Made by a program: the position numbers and the translations under genes | Notes under the pieces: generated by a model | The model's input: only the letters and a program-made list of their open reading frames with translations | Database searches by the model: none | Told to the model about the DNA's origin: nothing | Part shown: positions 8,647 to 17,506 of the stretch, piece by piece | Position numbering within the stretch: the first letter of the stretch is position 1 | How the letters are laid out: every line of letters begins with the position of its first letter | Source: Gammaproteobacteria bacterium | GTDB lineage: Bacteria; Pseudomonadota; Gammaproteobacteria; Pseudomonadales; Azotimanducaceae | Reading direction: 5' to 3' | Assembly: GCA_002725995.1 (NCBI GenBank) | Contig: PBRQ01000013.1 | Span: 71,854 to 135,853 of the forward strand | DNA: 64,000 bases

Positions 8647-10116
8647 ATGATGCAATTCCCCTTTAATAACTCCTTTGTCAGAATGCCTGATCGCTTTTTC
8701 TCCCGGCAATTGCCAACGCCAGTCAGAAAACCTGCCCTTATCAAGGTAAACCAGCAATTGGCTCGACAGTTGGGCATCGACCCGGACTGGCTAGAATCTG
8801 ATGGGGGTGTGAAGGTTATCAGTGGGAACCAGGTGCCTGAAGGCGCTGATCCTATTGCAACGGTATATGCAGGCCATCAGTTTGGAAGCTGGAATCCGCA
8901 GCTTGGCGATGGCCGGGCGGTCTTGCTTGGAGAAGTTATTGGCAGTGACGGAAATCGTTATGATATCCAGTTGAAGGGAGGGGGCCAGACACCCTACTCC
9001 CGAATGGGGGACGGAAGAGCACCTCTTGGCCCTGTTTTGCGGGAGTATATTGTCAGTGAAGCTATGGCCGCACTCGGTATTCCAACCACCAGGGCCCTGG
9101 CCGCGGTAACCACAGGTGAAGATGTCTATAGGGAGAAATATTTACCCGGTGGCATTATTGCCCGAGTTGCAAAAAGCCACATTCGTATCGGCACCCTGCA
9201 ATATTTTGCAGCTCAAAATGATATCGAAGGACTTGGGCTACTGGTTGAACACATCATCGCGCGGCATTACCCAGAAGCTGCAGGCAGCTCGAACCCGGTG
9301 CTGACGATGTATGAGTCAGCCCTGTCCAAACAAGCCAGTCTTGTCGCAAAGTGGCAGATGGCGGGCTTTATCCACGGAGTGATGAATACGGACAATATGC
9401 TCATGTCGGGAGAAACAATAGACTATGGGCCTTGTGCTTTCATGGACACCTACGACCCCGATACTGTATTCAGCTCTATTGATCAAAATGGTCGCTATGC
9501 ATACTGCAATCAGCCTGGTATCGCACACTGGAATCTGGCCTGCCTTGGTCAGGCACTGATTCCTCTGCTTGATGACAATCGAGATATAGCGACCGGGCTT
9601 GCCAAAGAGGTTCTCGACGGGTTTCCGGAATGCTTTTTCCATGAATATATGTCGGGACTAAGAAACAAGCTCGGCTTTTCAACTGCCTGCAATGACGATG
9701 AGACCCTGGCAAAAGATTTTTTGAACCTCCTTGCAAAAAACCAATGCGATTTTACTCTGGCCTTCCGCCGCCTCACTGAACTGGCAGGCGACACGTCACA
9801 TAGCTGCACAAATGCATATTTCGAGTTCCCTCCAGAATTTGCGCCATGGTTAGATCGTTGGGCTGCACGTCATTCTACAGAGGATATTTCAAGGACGGAG
9901 CGCCACTCCAGCATGAGCAAGGTCAATCCCGTAATAATCCCGCGCAACCACATTATTGAACAAGCTATTTCAAGCGCATACGACGGAGATTTCAGCCTGT
10001 TCCACCAGCTAAGCGATAAACTTTCCTCACCTTTCAATGATATTGGCGAAAATGAAAAAATAGCGAGACCGCCTTCATTAGACCAAATTGTCCATAAGAC
10101 TTTCTGCGGCACTTAA
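8647..10116 (+). CDS. selO: Protein adenylyltransferase SelO (YdiU/UPF0061 family)
   Basis: A pseudokinase-fold enzyme of 489 residues that transfers AMP from ATP to protein hydroxyl groups in characterised members. Family blocks are YAGHQFGSWNPQLGDGRAVLLGE, IQLKGGGQTPYSRMGDGRAPLGP with the nucleotide-binding lysine, LREYIVSEAM, HGVMNTDNM with the catalytic Asp/Asn metal site, and IDYGPCAFMD. The protein ends in KTFCGT, the usual bacterial C-terminus, where eukaryotic homologues carry selenocysteine close by. Full length, with start ATG 8647 (or the ATG directly after it). It follows dnaE2 by 44 bases on the same strand and could share its SOS transcript, although no link between SelO and SOS is established. 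Confidence 0.95.
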   Translation: MMQFPFNNSFVRMPDRFFSRQLPTPVRKPALIKVNQQLARQLGIDPDWLESDGGVKVISGNQVPEGADPIATVYAGHQFGSWNPQLGDGRAVLLGEVIGSDGNRYDIQLKGGGQTPYSRMGDGRAPLGPVLREYIVSEAMAALGIPTTRALAAVTTGEDVYREKYLPGGIIARVAKSHIRIGTLQYFAAQNDIEGLGLLVEHIIARHYPEAAGSSNPVLTMYESALSKQASLVAKWQMAGFIHGVMNTDNMLMSGETIDYGPCAFMDTYDPDTVFSSIDQNGRYAYCNQPGIAHWNLACLGQALIPLLDDNRDIATGLAKEVLDGFPECFFHEYMSGLRNKLGFSTACNDDETLAKDFLNLLAKNQCDFTLAFRRLTELAGDTSHSCTNAYFEFPPEFAPWLDRWAARHSTEDISRTERHSSMSKVNPVIIPRNHIIEQAISSAYDGDFSLFHQLSDKLSSPFNDIGENEKIARPPSLDQIVHKTFCGT

Positions 10117-10126
10117 AGCAGCCTCG

Positions 10127-11139
10127 CTAGCCACCCATCCCCAACACAATTGCCAGGGTAATGGCTGCCAAAAACAGGAAGCCGGAATCGCGAGCATAGC
10201 GGAACGCCGCCGCGGCATACCAAAGTGGCCATACATCCTCTGCATAGTGATCCGGTCTGGCTATTGGTGCAGGGTCTTGAAATCTCTGGCAAAAGCCTAC
10301 TGGTGATAGGATGGACCCGGCGATGAGAATCAGCTAATACATGGCCTGCGTCAATATTAATGTGGCCAGCAGACACCACTGAACTGCAACCAGCCCCAGA
10401 GCGGTGTATTGAGCAGAAGGACTTCCAATTACAAGGGGCAATGATTGCACTTTTCTGGCCCTGTCATCATCAATCTTATCGATATGCTTACCCAGAATAA
10501 GGAGCGCTGGCCCGGTGCCGTAAACAAGGGATATTGTCAAAATACTCGAGCTAAGCTTTCCAGCCATGACGAAATAGCTACCGGCAACCAGCAGAGGTCC
10601 CCAGACTAGCAGCACTGATATTTCACCCAGGGCAAAGTGCTTGGGCGGCCAGGTATAGAAAATGACGAAGAAGGTACCGACCAGTGTCAGGTAGACAACA
10701 CCCTCCCCGACTTCAAAGTAGAGATACAGACCGCAGAGAAGCACAATGCTCCCTGTTACACAGCCTATGACAAGAAAGACCTGACATGAAACCAGGTCAT
10801 CTTCGAGGACATGAACACCGTAACGCCGCCTGAAATAGTAACTTCATCGATTCCCTTTCGATGGCCTACCCAGTCATTCAGTAGGTTGTTGGTTGCATGC
10901 ACGAAGGTTAAACCGGTCAACAGAGCTATAGCCCGGTCAAGTTCAAAGTTACCATCGAGTCGGGCTGACAAAATGCCAATCCCACTGGCCATAATTGTCG
11001 GGAGCAGCACCACCGATCGAATCATCACCAGCCAGCGCAGGAACCAGGACAGCTTATTCCACTCCTGTTCACCCAGCCTGGGCGATCTAAGAAGTACCTT
11101 AGCGATTGTCAGTTTTGAGGATATGGTATTACCAGCCAC
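10127..11139 (-). pseudogene. UbiA/MenA-family prenyltransferase pseudogene (frameshift and internal stop)
   Basis: Three stretches read as one UbiA-type integral membrane prenyltransferase. The first (from 11139) has hydrophobic helices and FVHATNNLLNDWVGHRKGID, the first polyprenyl-binding motif. It should continue GVTVHVLEDDL, but the frame is lost at about 10814-10820 (net one base missing or two added). The second (to 10337) carries helices and the second motif HIDKIDDDRARK followed by SLPLVIG. It stops at TAG 10334-10336, yet the same frame continues to 10127 with VWPLWYAAAAFRYARDSG, a typical C-terminal helix of this family. A working enzyme would attach a polyprenyl chain to an aromatic acceptor, as in menaquinone or ubiquinone synthesis. 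The frame loss and nonsense codon make it inactive. Confidence 0.8.
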
Positions 11140-11266
11140 CTGGTCAGGCCTTAAATCAACGATTGTAATAGCACATGAACAGGAGCAGAAAATGTTTGCC
11201 CTGCACCATTATCTCCTGGTTTTGATATTATGGAGGGCAACTCAAATCAATGTGAATCCTTTATCA

Positions 11267-12172
11267 ATGTTACGCTATATCACTCCTGCAATAGTAACCT
11301 GCATCACCGCTTTCCTAACCGGCTGCTCGCCTGAAGTTGAGCAAAGCCCTGATAAAAACGCCCTGGTTATTCAGGCCGATTTCGCCGGTGAAGTAATGGT
11401 CGGCGTTGCCTACAGTGTGCGTAGGGACCTGGACATCTACAACGTGAGACCGCTGATTCCCCTGTATGACATCAGAACTGCCAGCAAAAACCTTGCTTAC
11501 AATGCGCAGACCTGGCCCGCCGGTACGGTGTTTGTGTCCGTTGTAGACCCGGGTGTAGGAACCGACAGGAAGTCAGTTGTTCTGGAAACCATAAATGGAC
11601 TGTTTTTTGTCAGCCCTGACAATGGTTCTCTTTCTGACCCAGCAGTTCAGTACGGTATCAGGGCAGTCAGGGAAATCGACGAGTCAGTAAACCGACGCCC
11701 CGAGACAGATTGGTCTCACACATTCCATGGACGTGATGTCTATTCCTATACAGGAGCAAAGCTTGCAGCCGGAGTAATTTCCTATGATCAGGTTGGCCCG
11801 CTACTCGAGCCACAGGTAATTATGCTGGACACGCTGGGGGCCAAACTGGAAAACGGTATCCTCCAAGGATTCGTCGTTGGTGGAACTGGCCGACTTGGCA
11901 ATATTTCCTTTAGTATCGACAGGCACCTTTTTGATGATATCGAACCCGTGTACGGTGACATTTTCGAGATCAAAATCAGAAACAAGAATTTGATTGCATG
12001 GCAGGGCAATACCCCCTATGTGAAATCTTTTGGCGATGTGCCCGTTGGTGATAATCTTTTGTTCGTAAATTCCAGCGGAGACCTAAGTCTCGCTATCAAT
12101 CAGGGTAATTTTTCCCACGAATTTGGTATCAAATCCGGAAAGGATTGGTCCATTGAAATTAGCAGGCAGTGA
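11267..12172 (+). CDS. Secreted SAM hydrolase-like lipoprotein (DUF62/SAM hydroxide adenosyltransferase family)
   Basis: The core matches the DUF62 family, whose characterised members split S-adenosylmethionine to adenosine and methionine. ALVIQADFAGEVMVG is the N-terminal strand and Asp loop, VVDPGVGTDRKSV and FFVSPDNGSL form the nucleotide site, and HTFHGRDVYSYTGAKLA is the central helix. From ATG 11267 the protein has 301 residues and begins with a hydrophobic segment ending LTGC, a lipobox (Cys at residue 19). This implies export and lipidation, odd for an enzyme whose usual substrate is cytoplasmic. A second possible start is ATG 11192, which has a good AGGAG site six bases upstream and would add 25 residues. 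The frame is also open upstream of that, but that part is antisense to the prenyltransferase remnant. Confidence 0.75.
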   Translation: MLRYITPAIVTCITAFLTGCSPEVEQSPDKNALVIQADFAGEVMVGVAYSVRRDLDIYNVRPLIPLYDIRTASKNLAYNAQTWPAGTVFVSVVDPGVGTDRKSVVLETINGLFFVSPDNGSLSDPAVQYGIRAVREIDESVNRRPETDWSHTFHGRDVYSYTGAKLAAGVISYDQVGPLLEPQVIMLDTLGAKLENGILQGFVVGGTGRLGNISFSIDRHLFDDIEPVYGDIFEIKIRNKNLIAWQGNTPYVKSFGDVPVGDNLLFVNSSGDLSLAINQGNFSHEFGIKSGKDWSIEISRQ

Positions 12173-12602
12173 CGACTAGATCGAAATTCATAATCTGTGG
12201 TTTCATCATTCTGTTATTTTCCGTGCTGGCCCAGGGGGCAAAAGAGAGTGCATGGGGAACATCAAGGTTTTCAAGGGAGGGTGACACTATTTTGGCCACT
12301 AGTGTTTTAAGCCGGGGTGCGGGTTGGTTCCCCTCAGGCGCGACCCGGAATCAAACCACGAGGTCGCGAAATTCGAATCGCCCAGGCAGTCTGTTCAACG
12401 ATATGCATTTAACCTCAATACCCATAATGCATACCAAGGCCTGCGCAAAATCAGAAGTTCACTGCGTGAAAATGGAAAAGCCTTAACGGGCAGTGAAGTT
12501 GCAGATGGTCTTGTTAATTACTCCGCGCGGCGCGAGGAATATATAAACGAGTTGCAAGAGATGATCCGCTTCAACAAGCTGGAAAAACTCGATGTGGATT
12601 AG
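12169..12602 (+). pseudogene. Bax-type glucosaminidase pseudogene (deletion, frameshift, stop)
   Basis: The frame starts at GTG 12169, overlapping the end of the previous gene. It encodes a signal-like helix that runs straight into VLAQGAKESAWGTSRFSREG, the active-site region of Bax-like peptidoglycan N-acetylglucosaminidases with its catalytic Glu. Roughly the first hundred residues of such proteins are missing. One base is lost near 12285. In the corrected frame the text reads HYFGH, a TAG at 12300-12302 where Gln is expected, then CFKPGCGLVPLRRDP, NTHNAYQGLRKIR and GLVNYSARREEYINEL, all typical of the family, to TAG 12600. So there is an internal deletion, a single-base deletion and a nonsense codon. 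Confidence 0.8.
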
Positions 12603-12617
12603 GCTCAGTCCGTATAG

Positions 12618-13796
12618 CTAGTCAGGCAACCCAAGCACACGTTTGGCAATAATATTTCGCTGAATTTCGTTGCTGCCACTGTAGATTGAGCCGGCACGGG
12701 AAAAGAAAAACTCGTGCACCATCTCGCGTTCTTCCTCAGAAAATTCATCTTCATCCACACCGAATGCCCTGGAACCACGAAGTCTTGTTTTCAGGTCATG
12801 ATACTCCTGTACCAGCTCACTGTTCACAACCTTGAAGATAGAGGTTGCCGGACCCGGTGTAGCACCATCTTGTGATTCCTCAACCACCCTGCGCTGGGTG
12901 AGGTGCAGAGCTGCAATATTCATCTGGTAGCTGGTAATCTCGTCTCTGACAACAGGGTCAGCAAGTTTGCCGTCGAGGCTACCTATAAATTCGCGTGCAA
13001 CATCCTGAATTTCCGAATCATCACCCCTAGTGCTGCCGGCAACCAGCGCCTCCATGCCGGACCGTTCATGTTGCAACAGCCTTTTCCCCACGGTCCATCC
13101 CTTGTTCAACTCTCCAACCAGGTCGTCCCGTGCAGCAAGCGCATTGTCGAAGAATGTTTCATTGAAGGTTGAAACGCCGCTTAACAGAGCAATGGGCTTT
13201 ACCCTCACACCTGCCTGGTCCATCGGCAACAGCATGAAGCTGATACCCTCATGTTTTGGTACATCCCTATTGGTCCTGACGAGTATAAACATCCAGTCCG
13301 CATGGTGAGCACCGGACGTCCATATTTTAGACCCATTGATGACATAGTGATCACCATCGAGCACTGCAAGAGTCTGTAGGCTCGCGAGATCTGACCCCGA
13401 ACCGGGTTCACTATAGCCCTGGCACCATTCAACTTCGGCTCTGGCTATTCTCGGTAGATGCCTCTGTTTTTGTTCATCGGTTCCGAACTCCAGCAGTGTG
13501 GGCCCAATCATGCTGGTACCAAAACTGGATAGCGCCGGTCGTGCCTGGATGGCAGACATTTCTTCCAGCAAAACGACATATTCAGCCGTGTTAAGCCCAC
13601 CGCCGCCATACTTTCTTGGCCAGTTAGGGACGGTCCAGCCCTTTTCAACCATTCGATTCAGCCATAACCGGGTATCAGCGTCCTCAACTTCGATCTTAGT
13701 GCTGCCGTTTGATATTTCCCCGGGGCCCCTCGCGCCTGGCGGGCAATTATCCTCCAGCCAGGTTCTGGTCTCGGCGCGAAAGTCATTGATATCCAT
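12618..13796 (-). CDS. Acyl-CoA dehydrogenase
   Basis: A 392-residue FAD enzyme introducing an alpha-beta double bond in an acyl-CoA. Seen in order: the N-terminal helical domain with GWTVPNWPRKYGGGGL; the middle beta domain with WCQGYSEPGSGSDLASLQT (the flavin and substrate signature), INGSKIWTSGAHHADWM and GISFMLLPMDQAGV; and the C-terminal helical domain ending SGSNEIQRNIIAKRVLGLP. The N-terminal W-L-x-x-N-x-P-P motif is typical of the steroid/branched-acid FadE subgroup. Electrons would go to EtfAB, encoded at 30.2-31.9 kb. It converges with the Bax remnant and has no operon partner. Confidence 0.93.
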   Translation of the reverse strand: MDINDFRAETRTWLEDNCPPGARGPGEISNGSTKIEVEDADTRLWLNRMVEKGWTVPNWPRKYGGGGLNTAEYVVLLEEMSAIQARPALSSFGTSMIGPTLLEFGTDEQKQRHLPRIARAEVEWCQGYSEPGSGSDLASLQTLAVLDGDHYVINGSKIWTSGAHHADWMFILVRTNRDVPKHEGISFMLLPMDQAGVRVKPIALLSGVSTFNETFFDNALAARDDLVGELNKGWTVGKRLLQHERSGMEALVAGSTRGDDSEIQDVAREFIGSLDGKLADPVVRDEITSYQMNIAALHLTQRRVVEESQDGATPGPATSIFKVVNSELVQEYHDLKTRLRGSRAFGVDEDEFSEEEREMVHEFFFSRAGSIYSGSNEIQRNIIAKRVLGLPD

Positions 13797-14112
13797 ACTG
13801 GTCTCACTTCATCAAATTGGGCAAACACTGAAGCTATCAAAAACACATGTTCCCCGCCACCGGCGGACAATACATTTTTCACCCTATTGTGAGAAAGGGG
13901 TCTGACGAGGCTCGCTGGTTCCGACTGTCACCCCTGTCTGAACATCTGCTTTCAGATCGAGCAAAATCCATAGCCACTCACCGGGAAGTTGCGAAGCGGT
14001 GGCATTTAACCCCCCTCATATAATCGCTCGCCCGGCAATACACTTCACAAACTCTCACCTAATGTGCGAAGCTAAGATACTGGGATCAGCACCCTAATCT
14101 TGAGGTATCACT
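13797..14112. other. 316-base intergenic region between divergent genes
   Basis: No ORF with coding character is seen on either strand. It separates the acyl-CoA dehydrogenase (minus) from the lipoprotein gene (plus). A perfect TATAAT lies at 14019-14024, 89 bases before the plus-strand ATG, but no convincing -35 hexamer is spaced correctly. TGAGG just before 14113 serves as ribosome site. No inverted repeats of note were seen. Confidence 0.5.
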
Positions 14113-15744
14113 ATGGCCGTTCGCACTGCTACCGTTTTTGTCTTCGTTGCGCTTATTGCCGCATGCAATCAAGAGAGCAAACCACCTGAAAGAGAGGAAG
14201 CGAAGTCTAAAGCGCCTGAACTGACCATCATGGCACGCGGTGCAGCGATTGCCGGAGCCAACGGCATCCATTTCTCACCGGATAATCTTCTCTATGTTGC
14301 CTCGGTGATGGGATCAAATATCACGGTCATTAACCCGGAAACCGGTGAAATCATTCGCCAGATGGGTGCGGCAGAAGGGGTGATTGGGCCAGACGATCTT
14401 GCGTTCAATACCGATGGCGACTTCTACTGGACCTCGATTCTTACGGGTGAAGTGGCTGGCTTCACGGCCGGCGGCGAACGATTGGTTGCCGCACAACTGA
14501 CGCCTGGTGTAAATCCCATCACCTTTTCCGACGATGGCCGATTGTTCGTGTCTCAATGCTTTTTCGGCGTTAACCTCTACGAACTTGACCCGCAGGGTAA
14601 GCACCCTGCCCGCCTGATATCAGATCAGCTTGGGCCTGATTGTGGCTTGAACGGTATGGACTGGGGACCCGATGACAGGCTCTACGGACCAAGATGGTTC
14701 ACCGGTGAAGTCGTCAGTTTTAACGTCGATGACAACAGCATGCGGGTTGAAGCATCCGGATTCACAGTACCGGCTGCCGTTAAATTCAATAGCAGGAACG
14801 AACTTCACGTCATGGACACAGGCACAGGTGAAATATTCAAACTAGGTGCCGATGGGAGGTCGGTGATAGCAACCCTGACCCCCGGCCTCGACAATTTCAC
14901 CTTCGATAAAAATGATAACTTATTCGTTTCAAGCTTCGTTGATGGTTTCGTCACGCGTGTTAACAAAGACGGATCATCCACTGAACTGCTCCCAGCGGGA
15001 ATGGCCCACCCGGCTGGAATAACCCTGTGGGAAAACCAAGTTGTGGTGGCCGATTCAAATTCAATTCATTTCTTTAACAAGACAACCGGAGAGCCGGAGC
15101 TAATACAGAAAAATGTCTTTAGTGTCGGAGAAATGGGGGGCGCCGTTAATATCACAGCGGACGGCAGCAACCTGATCCTGGTCTCATGGCTCGACAATGA
15201 TGTCAGGGTATGGGATCCAAAGGTAGAGAAGGTCATTGAACGCTATTCCGATCTCGCAGCGCCCACCGCTGCCGTTCGTTATTCCGGCAAAATCATCGCC
15301 ACAGAACATGGCAAGCATCGTATTGTTACACTTGAAAAATCAGGTGTCACTGAACTGTTTAATATGGAAGCGCCTACCGGGATGAGCGTACATGGTGGTT
15401 CCCTTTACGTGACTGATCGTGAACTTGGCCGCATCTACAGGATTGGCTCCAACCATGCACTCCTCACTCAACCTGAAATCGTCGTTGAAGGTCTGGACGC
15501 ACCCGAGGGCATAGCTGCCGGTAATGATGGGTTTATCGTGCTGGAGGCGGCGAAAGGCAATGTTGTCGCCATCACTGAGCAGGGAGTAAGACAGCAGCTG
15601 GCGAACATTCCGGCGGGCAGTGAAGCCGTGACCGATAAGCAGCCTCCTTCCATGTTATTTAATGGCGTAGTTCTTGATGCGGATGGGACAATATATGTCA
15701 CCGGCGAGGCCAGCCGAATGCTCTACAAAATCAGCCGGCCTTAA
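14113..15744 (+). CDS. Lipoprotein with SMP-30/NHL-like beta-propeller
   Basis: A 543-residue exported protein. The N-terminus VFVFVALIAACNQ gives a lipobox with the modified Cys near residue 18. The rest is repeated beta-propeller blades of the SMP-30/gluconolactonase/NHL sort: GIHFSPDNLLYVAS, NPITFSDDGRLFVS, NGMDWGPDDRLYGP, NFTFDKNDNLFVSS, GIAAGNDGFIVLE and NGVVLDADGTIYVTG. The recurring F-x-x-D-[GN]-x-L-[FY]-V pattern fits about ten blades, or one and a half propellers. A TGAGG ribosome site precedes ATG 14113. It converges with the SDR gene at a four-base gap. It may be a periplasmic or surface sugar- or lactone-binding enzyme, but no catalytic metal set could be assigned. Confidence 0.8.
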   Translation: MAVRTATVFVFVALIAACNQESKPPEREEAKSKAPELTIMARGAAIAGANGIHFSPDNLLYVASVMGSNITVINPETGEIIRQMGAAEGVIGPDDLAFNTDGDFYWTSILTGEVAGFTAGGERLVAAQLTPGVNPITFSDDGRLFVSQCFFGVNLYELDPQGKHPARLISDQLGPDCGLNGMDWGPDDRLYGPRWFTGEVVSFNVDDNSMRVEASGFTVPAAVKFNSRNELHVMDTGTGEIFKLGADGRSVIATLTPGLDNFTFDKNDNLFVSSFVDGFVTRVNKDGSSTELLPAGMAHPAGITLWENQVVVADSNSIHFFNKTTGEPELIQKNVFSVGEMGGAVNITADGSNLILVSWLDNDVRVWDPKVEKVIERYSDLAAPTAAVRYSGKIIATEHGKHRIVTLEKSGVTELFNMEAPTGMSVHGGSLYVTDRELGRIYRIGSNHALLTQPEIVVEGLDAPEGIAAGNDGFIVLEAAKGNVVAITEQGVRQQLANIPAGSEAVTDKQPPSMLFNGVVLDADGTIYVTGEASRMLYKISRP

Positions 15745-15748
15745 GCGC

Positions 15749-16558
15749 CTACTGTACGGATATGCCACCATCAACGGCTACAACCTGACCGGTGATCATT
15801 CTCGCCTTGTCTGACGCGTAGAATACGGATAGATCGCCAATATCTTCCGGGGTTTGTTCGCCTCCAAGTGGCGTCATTCCTTCGACAACCGATTCAAATA
15901 TCTGCCTTTGTGTCATATTGGCGAGTTCAGGCTGGGTCGCCTGCATCTGCAAAGTTAAGAATTCCCAGGCTCGTGTCCATAGCACGCCCGGACAAATGCA
16001 GTTGACTCGGATTCGCCGAGAAGCAAGTTCAATCGCCAGGGTTTTAGTGAGGTGGACCACGCCCGCCTTCGCGGCACCATATCCCGGCATGGCCGTTGAA
16101 GGGCCGAGAGCCGCAATGGAAGCGATATTGATGATACTGCCCCCTTCTGGCAGGCTCGGTATTACGGCACGCGAGGAAGAAAAAGCAGTTCTGAGATTAA
16201 ACATGAGCTGTTGATCCCACATTTCATCACTCATCCCCATGGCAGCAGAATCAGAAGCCGAGTTCTCAGCTGGCGTAATCTTAGGTCCCCCAACGCCCGC
16301 GTTGTTAACGAGCACATCCAACCGTGAGAATCGATCAATAACCTTTGCCGTGGCTTCAACCATCGAGACCTGATTGGCAGCATCAGCGACGAGTCCTATT
16401 GCATTATCGCCGAGCTCGGTAACTGTGACAGGGATGAGCTCTTCATCTAAGTCCGTAATCGCGACACTGGCGCCCGCATCGAGAAAACAGCGAGCTATAC
16501 CGACGCCAATACCACGCGCAGCACCAGTAATCATTACTACCTTGCCCTTCATTGTCAT
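15749..16558 (-). CDS. Short-chain dehydrogenase/reductase (SDR)
   Basis: A classical SDR of 269 residues. MITGAARGIGVGIA is the Rossmann cofactor loop (T-G-x-x-x-G-I-G). ITDLDEE carries an acidic residue after strand 2, favouring NAD over NADP. DVLVNNAGVGG and SIINIASIA (catalytic Ser region) precede YGAAKAG, with the catalytic Tyr and Lys. It ends VVAVDGGISVQ. It would oxidise a secondary alcohol or reduce a ketone. It stands alone, converging with the lipoprotein gene. Confidence 0.9.
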   Translation of the reverse strand: MTMKGKVVMITGAARGIGVGIARCFLDAGASVAITDLDEELIPVTVTELGDNAIGLVADAANQVSMVEATAKVIDRFSRLDVLVNNAGVGGPKITPAENSASDSAAMGMSDEMWDQQLMFNLRTAFSSSRAVIPSLPEGGSIINIASIAALGPSTAMPGYGAAKAGVVHLTKTLAIELASRRIRVNCICPGVLWTRAWEFLTLQMQATQPELANMTQRQIFESVVEGMTPLGGEQTPEDIGDLSVFYASDKARMITGQVVAVDGGISVQ

Positions 16559-16773
16559 GATGTAATTTCCTTTGTTTGACCGCAGCTAAACTGCGGGAGA
16601 CATGTTTTTCGAGTTGTCAGTATACAGAATGTCTGTCTATAAGATGATCGGCAGGCGGGGTCTGTTCAAGCACCTTATTGATCAATACATCCTGGAACCA
16701 ATCCGGATCGAGTCACCATATTGATAGAGCCATCGCCAATGTACAAGCAACTCTGAAGAATTGTTAGCAGCAG

Positions 16774-17409
16774 TCAGCCAGCCCAATCGCTGTCAAAAGC
16801 AGCTGCAAGTGCCAATTGGTCGCGCATGATATCCATGCGCGTCTCCAGGCCCGCCATCATTGACTGGAAACTCTTTTCGTTGACTAGGTCCTTGAAGATG
16901 GGCTCGAATCCTGGTCGCCAGTGCTGCCGCCAACCTTCATCTACTGCCCGTTGCAGGTGAATAAATGTCATCTGTCTATCGTCTTTGATAGTGGCCAGCA
17001 GAGCCTGCATATGCCAGATTTCAGAGTCAATTCTTCCGGACTCCTGCTTCTGGGCCAGCTTTGACTCTATATCTGCAAGTGCTCGCTCCATCTTTTCATG
17101 ATCGCCCGTTTTCTTGTATGCATAGGCAGAAGCAAGAGCCGCTTCCAGGTAGTAGCCTTTGTTCATAGGGTCAGCCATCACTTCAAATACTAATTCTTCT
17201 GCAAGGTCATCAAGCTCACCAGCAACGTGAATTTCATCCTTGTCCCAACCGATAATTTCAATCTCACCCCTGGTGTTAACTATTTTCACCAACCCATTAC
17301 TGGGTACGGCAAGCGTTTTATCAACATCATCGCCGGCAAACGCGGCTATCGATACAAGAAACGCAGCACAAGTCAGTACCACTGGCGATATAAATTGTGA
17401 GTTTTTCAT
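16774..17409 (-). pseudogene. Chimeric remnant: DUF4097-type N-terminus joined to a TPR-protein C-terminus
   Basis: The reading frame of 211 codons is intact but looks composite. From ATG 17409 it has a signal peptide, then DKTLAVPSNGLVKIVNTRGEIEIIGWD and a stretch ending ELDDLAEELVFEV, typical of the start of exported DUF4097/adhesin-like proteins. Just after, near 17178, the text changes to helical repeats (YYLEAALASAYAYKKTGDHEKM, HLQRAVDEGWRQHWR), and then FEPIFKDLVNEKSFQSMMAGL, which resembles the C-terminal tail of long TPR proteins. Neither half is complete. The simplest reading is an in-frame deletion that fused two former neighbours. Whether a stable protein is made is unknown. Confidence 0.55.
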
Positions 17410-17506
17410 AGTGTATCCAGGCAATTCCCTAGAGGTTAGATGCGGGGTACATAAAAAGGTTTATAGATCGCCGTCATTTGGAACAGAATTGCTCGCTGGG
17501 TGCTAT

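Noticed and set aside
10811-11266. N-terminal 152 codons of the long frame that ends with the SAM hydrolase-like protein
   Set aside because: This part is largely antisense to the prenyltransferase remnant and shows no family similarity; the protein more likely starts at 11267 or 11192.
1798-12602. Stop-codon reassignment or readthrough as the reason for in-frame stops
   Set aside because: TAA, TAG and TGA all occur inside broken genes, while neighbouring intact genes end normally with the same codons; frameshifts and deletions occur in the same loci.
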